The notes beneath the pieces were generated by a model. That model did no database searches and was not told where the DNA came from. It was given only the letters and a program-made list of their open reading frames with translations. This document shows, piece after piece, positions 7,360 through 14,773 of a DNA stretch of 64,000 nucleotides (positions within the stretch are counted from its first letter, which is position 1; the number at the start of each line of letters is the position of its first letter). The position numbers and the translations under genes are program-made. Origin of the DNA: Coprothermobacter platensis DSM 11748 (GTDB lineage Bacteria > Coprothermobacterota > Coprothermobacteria > Coprothermobacterales > Coprothermobacteraceae); NCBI RefSeq assembly GCF_000378005.1, contig NZ_KB899040.1, positions 671,645 through 735,644 on the forward strand. Reading direction: 5' to 3'.

Positions 7360-8307
7360 GTGAGGCGAGAAAGTATTCTATTTTTTATTCTACTGTTGCT
7401 ATACATTGTAGTGTTTTTCATCTCCATTTTTTGGGGGCAAACTTCCATACATATGTGGAACATGACTCCAGATCAAATCATGGTCGTACATTACCGTATT
7501 GAGCGATTCTTAGTTTCGTCAGCTGTAGGGATTGTGTTATCCTGTACGGCTTTAACGTTGCAAACGATAACAAGAAACTACTTAGTAGATAGCAGTTTGC
7601 TTGGCGTGAATTCAGGAGCTGTACTGGGCAGGATATTCTCAATGTTTCTGCACGTTGGGCCGAGCCAATTGTTCTCATTGATGGGAAGCCTATTGGGATT
7701 GGGAGCCACTTTTGCACTTGGTAGCATAGGTGGATCCGACATATTACGCCTCGTTGTAGCAGGTGTTGTTGTAAACTCTGTACTATCCAGTGGAATCTCT
7801 CTAATTTCTCTATACCTTTATACATCAGCTTCCAGCGTACTATCTTGGACGCTAGGTCATATAAGAATAGTTACATCGGAAGAATGGGTAGCTATTCTGG
7901 TTGCATTAATCCTTTGCCTATTGCTCGTAAGTAGAAGCAAAAAACTTGATCTTCTAACACTATCGAGAGAAGAAGCTATGACACTAGGCATAAACTACAG
8001 GCAAGAACTAACCTTGCTATTGACTACATCAGCTTTAGCAGGTAGTTTAGTTTCCTCTATTTTTGGTGTTTTTAGTTTTATAGGAGTAGCGGCGCCGAAT
8101 ATGGCACGCCAATTTGTCTCAGGTGGGCATCTTAAAATGTTCTTTTATTCATCACTTATAGGGGCAGAACTCATGGCTTTTTCTGATGTATTTGCTCGTT
8201 CAATAATTCCAGGGTTAGAAGTACCAACAGGGCTCATCGTTAGCTTTGTTGGTGCTGTTTTTTACCTTTACTTTTTCTGGAGAACACCTCATGATCATCT
8301 TGCCTGA
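7360..8307 (+). CDS. FecCD/BtuC-type ABC transporter permease
   Basis: A 315-residue, very hydrophobic protein with about nine to ten membrane helices. It has the family landmarks of iron-siderophore, haem and cobalamin importers: R-x-x-R-F-L-V-S near residue 47, S-S-L-L-G-V-N-S-G-A near 85, and F-I-G-V-A-A-P-N-M-A-R near 243, the loop that contacts the ATPase. It begins with GTG directly after a promoter -10 box. The substrate cannot be read from the sequence, and no binding-protein gene lies next to it. Given the B12-dependent mutase at 33-35 kb, cobalamin is one possibility; iron chelates are equally possible. Confidence 0.85.
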   Translation: MRRESILFFILLLLYIVVFFISIFWGQTSIHMWNMTPDQIMVVHYRIERFLVSSAVGIVLSCTALTLQTITRNYLVDSSLLGVNSGAVLGRIFSMFLHVGPSQLFSLMGSLLGLGATFALGSIGGSDILRLVVAGVVVNSVLSSGISLISLYLYTSASSVLSWTLGHIRIVTSEEWVAILVALILCLLLVSRSKKLDLLTLSREEAMTLGINYRQELTLLLTTSALAGSLVSSIFGVFSFIGVAAPNMARQFVSGGHLKMFFYSSLIGAELMAFSDVFARSIIPGLEVPTGLIVSFVGAVFYLYFFWRTPHDHLA

Positions 8308-8950
8308 AATAAACTTCTCATATGGTTCTGAGTTTTCCTTAAACTTGCCTCACACTGTTATAGACAAGTTCCCCACTTTTTTGGTGGGCCCTAACGGTTC
8401 AGGTAAGACTACACTCCTCAAAATCATTGGCGGCTTCATAAAAACTGCTCGGTCTCCAAAAGTCATGTGGAAAGATCACTTATTGGACACAAAACCAACG
8501 TTTTTCGCTTATTTACCGGCTCGACCCATTTTTGACGTTAATTTCACCGTACGTGATTACCTACTTCTCGCTGGAGATGCAGACCATTTACAAAAAGCCG
8601 TAGAAGAACTCAATTTAGAGAATTGGCTAAACAAAAAAATGGGCAGTCTTTCTTCTGGCTGGTTACAGCGTGTGTTTATAGCAAGAATACTCATGCAGGA
8701 TACCCCTTATATTCTGATGGACGAACCGACAAGTTTTCTTGATCCTGAAGCAAGAAAAGAACTCATCGATATACTTTCCAAGTTTCCCGAAAAACGCATG
8801 ATTGTTTCCTCCCACGATTTGTCATTCTTGTCAAGCTTGGGAAAGTTTGTAATGGGGCTTCGTGATGGACAGTTGGTTTATACTGGGGAACCTAAAGAGT
8901 TTTTCAATAGTGGTATAGAAGATGTTTTTGTGAAAGGCTATATTATATAG
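8291..8950 (+). CDS. ABC transporter ATPase paired with the FecCD-type permease
   Basis: A compact 219-residue ATPase with Walker A G-P-N-G-S-G-K-T-T near residue 33, a variant signature L-S-S-G-W (normally L-S-G-G-Q) near 121, Walker B Y-I-L-M-D-E-P near 142 and the switch histidine in S-S-H-D. The ATG at 8291 is chosen over an upstream start at 8246, which would only be permease sequence in another frame; the gene overlaps the permease by 17 bases. It is shorter than BtuD/FecE homologues (about 250-260 residues). Its end overlaps the convergent mtaB gene by 13 bases. Confidence 0.88.
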   Translation: MIILPEINFSYGSEFSLNLPHTVIDKFPTFLVGPNGSGKTTLLKIIGGFIKTARSPKVMWKDHLLDTKPTFFAYLPARPIFDVNFTVRDYLLLAGDADHLQKAVEELNLENWLNKKMGSLSSGWLQRVFIARILMQDTPYILMDEPTSFLDPEARKELIDILSKFPEKRMIVSSHDLSFLSSLGKFVMGLRDGQLVYTGEPKEFFNSGIEDVFVKGYII

Positions 8951-10104
8951 CTCTCGGGAACAATTTTTACAGGTTTTATACCGTTAAATGGCTGTGAAGG
9001 TACGTAGATGAAATTATCCGTCAGAGCCACGCGGTCGTCTTGCAGAAAAACAGCATCTCTAAACGTGTTCTCTTGCCTGGAAACGAAGCGTTCCTTCAAC
9101 CTCACATTTTCACGGGAAAGTACTTCCATTCTGCGGCTGATAATATCACCATTTAGTGGTTTTAATTCATTTGCTTTAGTCCCAGACCTGGGGGAGAACG
9201 GAAATAAGTGAAGCTTCGAAAAACCAAACAATTCTGTAAATACCATGGTTTTAACAAAATCCTGTTCTGTCTCTGTGGGATAACCTACGATTACATCTGC
9301 TGTAAATGCAAAGTTCTCATCTAAACGAAGTAGTCCCTCAAGCATTTGGGGCAAATTCTGCAACGGCGCACGATTCATGTGTCGTAAAACGCTGTCAGAG
9401 CCACTTTGCAAAGATATATGTAAGTGTCTTGCAAAAGGATATCTCTTAAAGAGATTGATGAACCTATCGGTTACCATCTGTGGGTATACAGATGATATCC
9501 TTACTCGGATACTCTTGTGGTATGCGAGATCGCCAACCTTTTCAAAAAGGTCGAAAATGTTTAGTTCGTTCTGGTGCCATAGCAAAAGATTAGTACCAGT
9601 TAGTACAATTTCCTTTACGCCCTTTTGGACCATCAAGTTTATTTCTTGAAGCACATCGTCCAATGGTCTACTTACAGTACTACCTCTTTCTATGGAACTA
9701 AGACAGTATGAACATCGCCAGCTACAACCATCTTGTACCTTCACAAATGCCCTGCTGTGATTAGGGATATATGGAACTATGTTGGGTGCTCGCACATTCC
9801 AGTGCTTTTCCATATAAGTGTTCATATCTTCAATAGGTACTAACGTAACATTGGGAGAAACTATATCGGTCAGTGTTTGCCTTGTGCCGCACCCCGTTAT
9901 AATGACCTTCTTGCCCTGTTTGAGCCATTTGTTCAGAGTACGTCTAACTTCAGCTTCTGCTTTATGCGTAACGACACAGCTAAAGATAATGACTACTTGT
10001 GCATCATCCACGGATTCTGCCAAATGTTCTTTCAAACCTAATTGCCATCGCGCTGATTCATACTGATTAACTTTGCATCCGAAAACCTCTACAGCAAATT
10101 TCAT
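8938..10104 (-). CDS. mtaB: tRNA t6A37 methylthiotransferase (MtaB-type radical SAM)
   Basis: A methylthiotransferase that adds CH3-S to carbon 2 of t6A37 in ANN-decoding tRNAs. The N-terminal domain has the three cluster cysteines (F-G-C-K-V-N-Q-Y-E, F-S-C-V-V-T-H, I-T-G-C-G-T-R). The radical SAM motif is C-S-W-R-C-S-Y-C near residue 127. The C-terminal part beyond about 335 is a short, TRAM-like region. F-G-C-K-V-N marks the MtaB branch rather than MiaB or RimO. The ATG at 10104 overlaps the rsmE stop as ATGA and has AAAGGA upstream. About 388 residues. Confidence 0.88.
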   Translation of the reverse strand: MKFAVEVFGCKVNQYESARWQLGLKEHLAESVDDAQVVIIFSCVVTHKAEAEVRRTLNKWLKQGKKVIITGCGTRQTLTDIVSPNVTLVPIEDMNTYMEKHWNVRAPNIVPYIPNHSRAFVKVQDGCSWRCSYCLSSIERGSTVSRPLDDVLQEINLMVQKGVKEIVLTGTNLLLWHQNELNIFDLFEKVGDLAYHKSIRVRISSVYPQMVTDRFINLFKRYPFARHLHISLQSGSDSVLRHMNRAPLQNLPQMLEGLLRLDENFAFTADVIVGYPTETEQDFVKTMVFTELFGFSKLHLFPFSPRSGTKANELKPLNGDIISRRMEVLSRENVRLKERFVSRQENTFRDAVFLQDDRVALTDNFIYVPSQPFNGIKPVKIVPESYII

Positions 10105-10832
10105 CCAACTATTCCTTTGATGTAGTTTATACAGGTTATTCCTATTGCCCCAACCCAACGGCTCCGATATATAACAGGTCCTAAACTTACCGTTTTACAG
10201 ATGCTACTCAGTTTTGTTGCTTCCTGCTCATCGAATCCTCCTTCTGGACCGATGACAAGGCATATTCTTTCCGATGTTCTTATTTCCGTATCATAGTCTG
10301 ACAGCCTTTTATCTTCCGCGTTTTCGTACAAGAACAAAGATAGGTCAAAAGTAGGAATCTTATTGTACGCATTGTCTATTGTCATCGCAGGATCTATATT
10401 CGTCGTATTGCAATAACCTCCAACCTTACAAGATTCCATTGCAATTCTTCTCCATCGGTTGAGCTTGGCATCGCTAACCTGTTTAACTGTGGTGCGGCTT
10501 GTTATTACTGGAACTATTTCATCAACACCGAGTTGGCTGCACAAAGCCGTAACATCGTCCATGTAATTACCCTTAGGAATTGCTTGAAAAAGCGTTAATG
10601 AAAAGCCCTTGTTGACGCAATTGGCTATGATATCCCTTATACGCAGAACCTTCTTAGGCATGTCGTATGTAACAATGTACTCTTTTCCAGAGCCATCGAA
10701 CGCGATTAATTGACAATCATCGCCACCTCTTAGCACATTTTCGACATATCTAAAAAGGGTATTATCGGGAACAATTATGCCTTTATCGAGATCAACAAGT
10801 TTATTCTCCACAAAGAAACGATACTTACGCAT
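10101..10832 (-). CDS. rsmE: 16S rRNA m3U1498 methyltransferase
   Basis: A SPOUT-fold enzyme that methylates U1498 in the decoding region of 16S rRNA. G-P-E-G-G-F near residue 190 is the SAM-binding loop typical of RsmE, and a PUA-like domain lies at the N-terminus. The last conserved block normally reads L-G-x-R-I-L-R-x-E-T-A; here it is L-G-P-V-I-Y-R-S-R-W-V-G, so the usual glutamate and one arginine are lost. At 243 residues the length is normal. It overlaps prmA by eight bases and mtaB by four, so this is a tightly coupled rRNA/tRNA modification operon. Confidence 0.88.
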   Translation of the reverse strand: MRKYRFFVENKLVDLDKGIIVPDNTLFRYVENVLRGGDDCQLIAFDGSGKEYIVTYDMPKKVLRIRDIIANCVNKGFSLTLFQAIPKGNYMDDVTALCSQLGVDEIVPVITSRTTVKQVSDAKLNRWRRIAMESCKVGGYCNTTNIDPAMTIDNAYNKIPTFDLSLFLYENAEDKRLSDYDTEIRTSERICLVIGPEGGFDEQEATKLSSICKTVSLGPVIYRSRWVGAIGITCINYIKGIVG

Positions 10833-11619
10833 TGTCTAATTTATATAGGAAAGATACCCATTCTTCACCAATAACTGCTAAATATGGTACTCCGTAGCTG
10901 TTTTCGATCTTGTAAAAATCTTCTATGGGTATGCCAGAAAGCACCAAAAATGACTTAGTTACATTTAGGAGAGTGTCTTTAATATTCAATAGCAAATCTG
11001 TAACCAAGTTCGCACAAGTTATATCGTACTTTCCAGTTAAATTGTAGGCATCCCCTATGCTGAAATCTACATCTACATTGTTAAGCTTGGCATTCTCTTC
11101 AGCATTTTCAATCGAAATGGCGTCGATATCTATTCCTACAACATTACTGCATCCTTTCTTCTTCGCATATATTGCCAAAATACCGCTGCCAGTGCCTACA
11201 TCCAAGAAACTTTTCCCACTCATTGGCAAAAGCGCCAACAAATATAGAGCCAGTTGAGTGCTTGCATGTTCTCCAGTTCCAAAAGCCATACCGGGATATA
11301 TTAATAAGTCTTCTTCGCTATGTTCCTGCCAAGGAGGCAGTATACGAATGTCTGCCACGGATACCCCCTTGAATTTGCCTCGCAGATCGTTTAACCATTC
11401 TGCGTCATCATATCCAACCTGTTCAATTTTCCACATAGATGCAAGATCTTGTGGCAAATGATCTTCTTCAGGTAAATAGAATTCAACTTTAGTCGAACCA
11501 TTTACGTTGTTCAAAATGTATCCCACACCAGGAAGTTCCTCATATAATGAGCCTATGAGATTTTCAAGTTCATCGTCTCTTACTTCAATCGCAAATCTTT
11601 TGAATCTCTTTTCGGGCAA
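10825..11619 (-). CDS. prmA: Ribosomal protein L11 methyltransferase
   Basis: A class I SAM-dependent methyltransferase that trimethylates ribosomal protein L11 (rplK is at 62.6-63.0 kb in this window). Motif I D-V-G-T-G-S-G-I-L-A is near residue 140, preceded by G-M-A-F-G-T-G-E-H, a signature of PrmA, and followed by D-I-D in motif II and a C-A-N-L-V block at motif IV. The N-terminal part (about 1-110) is the substrate-recognition region and is less conserved. The ATG at 11619 overlaps hrcA by 35 bases. The gene order hrcA-prmA-rsmE resembles part of the heat-shock operon of many Firmicutes, with grpE, dnaK and dnaJ missing. Confidence 0.9.
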   Translation of the reverse strand: MPEKRFKRFAIEVRDDELENLIGSLYEELPGVGYILNNVNGSTKVEFYLPEEDHLPQDLASMWKIEQVGYDDAEWLNDLRGKFKGVSVADIRILPPWQEHSEEDLLIYPGMAFGTGEHASTQLALYLLALLPMSGKSFLDVGTGSGILAIYAKKKGCSNVVGIDIDAISIENAEENAKLNNVDVDFSIGDAYNLTGKYDITCANLVTDLLLNIKDTLLNVTKSFLVLSGIPIEDFYKIENSYGVPYLAVIGEEWVSFLYKLDNA

Positions 11620-12568
11620 TTTCTTTCACACCTTTCAAGGTATCCATAATCCTATACAAATCGTTGTCTCTTCTAAAAAAGGTACCCATAAAACCTAACA
11701 CTTTTTGGGTGCTTATATCTGCAAACATGCCAATACTCTGATTTACAAGCATGTCATCGAACAAAACTCCCATATCAATACGCCACAAAATACGGTGGTA
11801 AACATAGCTTAAGTTTTTCTGAGCAGTGTTTAGAAACGTGTTTAATTCTCTGATTGTCTCTGGATGAGGGTTATCACCCAGAATGTAAACTACTTTCGGA
11901 ATGCCTGATATATTTTGTAACACTTTGCAAAGTACGTCCTTTATAGGAACAAACGGTCTATCGAAAAATGATGATTGCGAAATGAGTTCTAAAGCCTCAG
12001 ATGTCTTCTTTCCTTTTATCGTTTGTTCAATTAAACCACTTAGCAGATCGAGTTGCGTTTCGCTGACTACAATGTCTACATTCGCCACACCTGATTCCAC
12101 TGCACCGTCGTCTGTTATAACCATAACGGCAACTTTCTTGCTACTAAGCCTAACAAATTTTACAGAAGATACAAAAGGTCTTACCAGAGCTAATCCAACC
12201 GAAGGTGAACCTGTATACTCGCTTACAATCTGTATGTTATTTCTAAGTATCTCATCTAAAGATATAGCTTCAACACTCTTACTTTGAATATCAACAGAGG
12301 AATTTGTAGCCTTACCATGGACCAGCGATTCCATAATCCTCAAACCGAAATAAAGGGCTAAACCATCTTCCGTTGGTTCATTAGCAGAAACCTTTGTTCC
12401 TTTTGTTATGTAACCTAACCTTCTTAGTTCAACCAGCTCATTCCTTATGGTTGCACTGCTCCATTTGTTGTCAAGTGCTTCGGATATATACGCGGACGAT
12501 GGAGCTTTCCCAGTTTTCAAATAGGAATCAATTAAACAAATTAATATTTCTCTCTGACGCTGTGTCAT
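11585..12568 (-). CDS. hrcA: HrcA-like heat-inducible transcription repressor
   Basis: An N-terminal winged helix (about residues 1-80) contains S-S-A-T-I-R-N-E-L, then L-R-R-L-G-Y, then a P-T-E-D-G tail, the classical HrcA DNA-reading region. The remaining 240 residues fit the GAF-like and insertion domains in length (327 residues) but are divergent. In most bacteria HrcA binds the CIRCE repeat before groESL and dnaK operons, with GroEL as its sensor. No CIRCE repeat was found in this window and no chaperone gene is adjacent, so the targets lie elsewhere. A TATAAT 14 bases before the ATG suggests a very short leader. Confidence 0.82.
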   Translation of the reverse strand: MTQRQREILICLIDSYLKTGKAPSSAYISEALDNKWSSATIRNELVELRRLGYITKGTKVSANEPTEDGLALYFGLRIMESLVHGKATNSSVDIQSKSVEAISLDEILRNNIQIVSEYTGSPSVGLALVRPFVSSVKFVRLSSKKVAVMVITDDGAVESGVANVDIVVSETQLDLLSGLIEQTIKGKKTSEALELISQSSFFDRPFVPIKDVLCKVLQNISGIPKVVYILGDNPHPETIRELNTFLNTAQKNLSYVYHRILWRIDMGVLFDDMLVNQSIGMFADISTQKVLGFMGTFFRRDNDLYRIMDTLKGVKEIARKEIQKICD

Positions 12569-12615
12569 AGCTTTGTCTTATTATTATATCAATAGTACAG
12601 AAAGAGGTGATAAAC

Positions 12616-13098
12616 TTGGAAATCCTGGTTGTACCTGTGAAAAAAAGCGACGAACAAAACGTCATACTGGGTCAAGCGCATTTTATTAAGACTGTAGAAG
12701 ACATACATGAAGCCATCGTAAACACAAACCCAAATATTCAATTTGGTTTAGCTTTTAACGAAGCTTCTGGACCTCGCTTAATCAGGCTTGACGGAAACGA
12801 CGAAAGACTTATAGAACTCGCAAAGGAAAACGCACATAACATAGGAGCAGGACACTTTTTCTTTTTAGTTCTTGAGAACGGTTATCCCATAAACATTTTA
12901 AATGCGATTAAGTCTGTTCCAGAAGTAGTAAACATTTATGCCGCAGGGGCAAATGAGATGCAGGTAGTGGTGGCTAAAACAGAATTGGGCAATGCTATTC
13001 TGGGCGTTGTAGACGGTGGCTCGCCTTTAGGAGTTGAAAACAGCGACGATCAGAAAGAAAGAAAAGAACTTTTAAGAAAAATCGGTTACAAATTCTAA
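12616..13098 (+). CDS. Adenosine-specific kinase family protein (DUF355)
   Basis: About 160 residues, with the conserved blocks of this small family seen along the whole length: [11 protein letters not shown] near residue 22, [12 protein letters not shown] near 46, G-A-G-H near 82, N-A-I-K-x-V-P-E-V near 100, G-V-V-D-G-x-S-P-L-G-V-E near 135 and a K-E-L-L-R-K-x-G-Y-K end. The family is known mainly from archaea and thermophilic bacteria; a crenarchaeal member was reported to act on adenosine, but the physiological role is open. The TTG at 12616 is chosen because GAGGTGAT lies four bases upstream; a GTG at 12607 lies inside that site. Divergent from hrcA, convergent with the tRNA cluster. Confidence 0.85.
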   Translation: MEILVVPVKKSDEQNVILGQAHFIKTVEDIHEAIVNTNPNIQFGLAFNEASGPRLIRLDGNDERLIELAKENAHNIGAGHFFFLVLENGYPINILNAIKSVPEVVNIYAAGANEMQVVVAKTELGNAILGVVDGGSPLGVENSDDQKERKELLRKIGYKF

Positions 13099-13131
13099 CG
13101 GTAAGGAAAAGAGAAAGAGAAAGAGAAAATT

Positions 13132-13205
13132 TGGAGGCGCCTGGCGGAGTCGAACCGCCCTTCAGGGATTTGCAGTCCCGTGCCTTACCGCTCGGCCAAA
13201 GCGCC
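13132..13205 (-). tRNA. tRNA-Cys (GCA)
   Basis: 74 bases including an encoded CCA. The 7-bp acceptor stem closes as GGCGCTT with AGGCGCC. The anticodon loop CTGCAAA reads GCA. Last gene of the six-tRNA - strand cluster; a pyrimidine-rich tract follows on the transcript. Confidence 0.95.
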
Positions 13206-13211
13206 CCTTAT

Positions 13212-13287
13212 TGGAGCGGGCAACGGGACTCGAACCCGCGACCCTCAGCTTGGGAAGCTGATGCTCTACCAACTGAGCTATGCCCGC
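13212..13287 (-). tRNA. tRNA-Gly (CCC)
   Basis: 76 bases with encoded CCA. Acceptor GCGGGCA pairs with TGCCCGC. The stem TCAGC/GCTGA holds the loop TTCCCAA, giving anticodon CCC, which reads GGG codons. Confidence 0.93.
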
Positions 13288-13380
13288 ACCTCGTACATTA
13301 TACCAAATGAGACGTAAACAACTATTACATCCGATGGATGTGAAATCAACAAACATCATTATCGGTTAATGAAATAAAAA

Positions 13381-13456
13381 TGGTGCCGAGGGACGGAATC
13401 GAACCGCCGACACGGGGATTTTCAGTCCCCTGCTCTACCGACTGAGCTACCTCGGC
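13381..13456 (-). tRNA. tRNA-Phe (GAA)
   Basis: 76 bases with encoded CCA. Acceptor GCCGAGG pairs with CCTCGGC. The stem GGGGA/TCCCC holds the loop CTGAAAA, anticodon GAA. Confidence 0.95.
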
Positions 13457-13462
13457 ACCGAG

Positions 13463-13539
13463 TGGCGGGCTCGAGGGGATTCGGACCCCCGATCTCCGGC
13501 TTGACAGGCCGGCGTGCTTGGCCGCTACACCACGAGCCC
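13463..13539 (-). tRNA. tRNA-Asp (GTC)
   Basis: 77 bases with encoded CCA and discriminator G. Acceptor GGGCTCG pairs with CGAGCCC. The loop CTGTCAA gives anticodon GTC. This is one of the four tRNAs that normally carry queuosine, whose late pathway genes lie at 21.5-24.2 kb. Confidence 0.95.
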
Positions 13540-13543
13540 GCAG

Positions 13544-13618
13544 TGGTGGGCGGTAGAGGTTTCGAACCTCTGGCCTCTTGCTTGTAAGGCAAGCGCTCTA
13601 CCACTGAGCTAACCGCCC
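13544..13618 (-). tRNA. tRNA-Val (TAC)
   Basis: 75 bases with encoded CCA. Acceptor GGGCGGT pairs with ACCGCCC. The stem CTTGC/GCAAG holds the loop CTTACAA, anticodon TAC. Confidence 0.95.
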
Positions 13619-13622
13619 ACCA

Positions 13623-13710
13623 TGGTGCAGAGGGCGGGACTTGAACCCGCACGGTCTCAATGACCACAGGACCCTCAATCCTGCGCGTCTGCCTATTCCG
13701 CCACCCCTGC
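13623..13710 (-). tRNA. tRNA-Leu (GAG)
   Basis: 88 bases with a long variable arm, as expected for leucine tRNA, and encoded CCA. The stem CAGGA/TCCTG holds the loop TTGAGGG, anticodon GAG. First gene of the - strand tRNA cluster. Confidence 0.95.
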
Positions 13711-13725
13711 TAAGGTGTCTTTTTC

Positions 13726-13755
13726 ATTATATCTTATGGCCGATAACGATGTCAA
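13726..13755 (-). promoter_or_regulatory. Consensus promoter of the six-tRNA cluster
   Basis: Perfect TTGACA (13750-13755) and perfect TATAAT (13726-13731) on -, with an 18-bp spacer. The predicted start lies a few bases before tRNA-Leu. The promoter of tRNA-fMet at 38.8 kb has the same boxes and the same spacing. Confidence 0.92.
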
Positions 13756-13785
13756 GTCAGTAGAAGGTGTATAGGACGGTTTCCA

Positions 13786-13815
13786 TTGGAAAAACAAATG
13801 GCAATAGGTTAAAAT
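13786..13815 (+). promoter_or_regulatory. Promoter of tRNA-Ala
   Basis: TTGGAA (13786-13791) and TAAAAT (13810-13815) with an 18-bp spacer, placed so that transcription would start a few bases before the tRNA-Ala 5' end at 13825. It lies back to back with the - strand tRNA promoter. Confidence 0.65.
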
Positions 13816-13824
13816 AAAGAAAGT

Positions 13825-13899
13825 GGGGATGTAGCTCAGTGGGAGAGCGCTTGGTTCGCAACCAAGAGGCCGCCGGTTCAAGTCCGGTCATCTCCACCA
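13825..13899 (+). tRNA. tRNA-Ala (CGC)
   Basis: 75 bases with encoded CCA. Acceptor GGGGATG pairs with CATCTCC (one G-T pair). The stem CTTGG/CCAAG holds the loop TTCGCAA, anticodon CGC, reading GCG. It ends 13 bases before the stop of the convergent ABC permease gene. Confidence 0.94.
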
Positions 13900-13912
13900 A
13901 TTAGATTAACTT

Positions 13913-14773
13913 TTAGGCCGCGTTTCTCATTCTTGAAACGATACCTATGCTTATTAGGTAAAATACACCAGTTGTAAGTAGTATTACAGCAACGTGCATC
14001 CATGGTGCGAGCAAATGTCCTCCTAAAGACAGATTAACACCCATGATAGCCTTGAATTTGTCGGTAGCCGATTGCGGGAATGACGCAAACCCATATCTCA
14101 TAGGAGAATCCATCATCAATTGTCTCAATAGAGCTGCGGCGTGGGAAAGTGGAAAGACTTTTATAAGCCACTGCATAGAAGCATTTAACTGACCTATGGG
14201 CACATATATACCTGTCAAGAATCCAATGAGAGTCCCTACAATGGTACTTATTAAGGAAAAAGTCGATTGGGTCTTAACAAATGAAACAACAACAAACAAA
14301 ATACTACTATTCATGAGAATGGTCATAAGTATTGTAGCTAAGACCTTAAGTAACGTCGTCAGGCTTATCAATTCACCGCCCTCTAAAACGATAAACACTT
14401 CTCCTACTGCCAAGGTGACTAATGTAACAACAAATGATGTCAACAAATTAGAAAGAAAATACCCTCCTACAATACGTTCTTTACTTATGGGACTTGAAAA
14501 AAAATCTTTTCTGATTCCTTTAGTGCTATCGTCAACCATGACCGCGTACGCTCCTAAGGAAGATGTAAAAGAAATAACAGCAACCAATCCTGAGATAAGC
14601 CAACTATTTATGATTTCCCTAGCGTTTGTTATATCAGACAAAGATGAAGCCCAAACATCCCCTAGAAACAAAGCATATAGACCTATTATGATCAAACCAG
14701 AAAGAAGAGAAAAGAATACGGCTGCTCGGTCTCGAAAAAATACCTTTATGTTGCGCCTACATAGACCAATCAT
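13913..14773 (-). CDS. ABC-2 type exporter permease
   Basis: A 286-residue membrane protein with six predicted helices and the ABC-2 layout: a first helix at about 20-38 after a basic N-terminus (C-R-R-N-I-K-V-F-F-R-D-R), a large first loop, then a cluster of helices from about 60 to 205 and a last one near 258-280. G-I-Y-V-P-I-G-Q-L in the fifth helix region resembles the G-x-x-x-P motif of drug and polysaccharide exporters. It is coupled to the upstream ATPase by an ATGA-type overlap. The substrate is unknown; drug, bacteriocin or lipid export are all possible. Confidence 0.85.
   Translation of the reverse strand: MIGLCRRNIKVFFRDRAAVFFSLLSGLIIIGLYALFLGDVWASSLSDITNAREIINSWLISGLVAVISFTSSLGAYAVMVDDSTKGIRKDFFSSPISKERIVGGYFLSNLLTSFVVTLVTLAVGEVFIVLEGGELISLTTLLKVLATILMTILMNSSILFVVVSFVKTQSTFSLISTIVGTLIGFLTGIYVPIGQLNASMQWLIKVFPLSHAAALLRQLMMDSPMRYGFASFPQSATDKFKAIMGVNLSLGGHLLAPWMHVAVILLTTGVFYLISIGIVSRMRNAA

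Noticed and set aside
12569-12615. CIRCE operator in front of hrcA
   Set aside because: The 47-base gap has no TTAGCACTC/GAGTGCTAA repeat.
13099-13131. GAAAGA-type purine repeat between the adenosine-specific kinase gene and tRNA-Cys
   Set aside because: Too short and imperfect to be a functional repeat array; probably just the pyrimidine-rich tail of the tRNA transcript on -.
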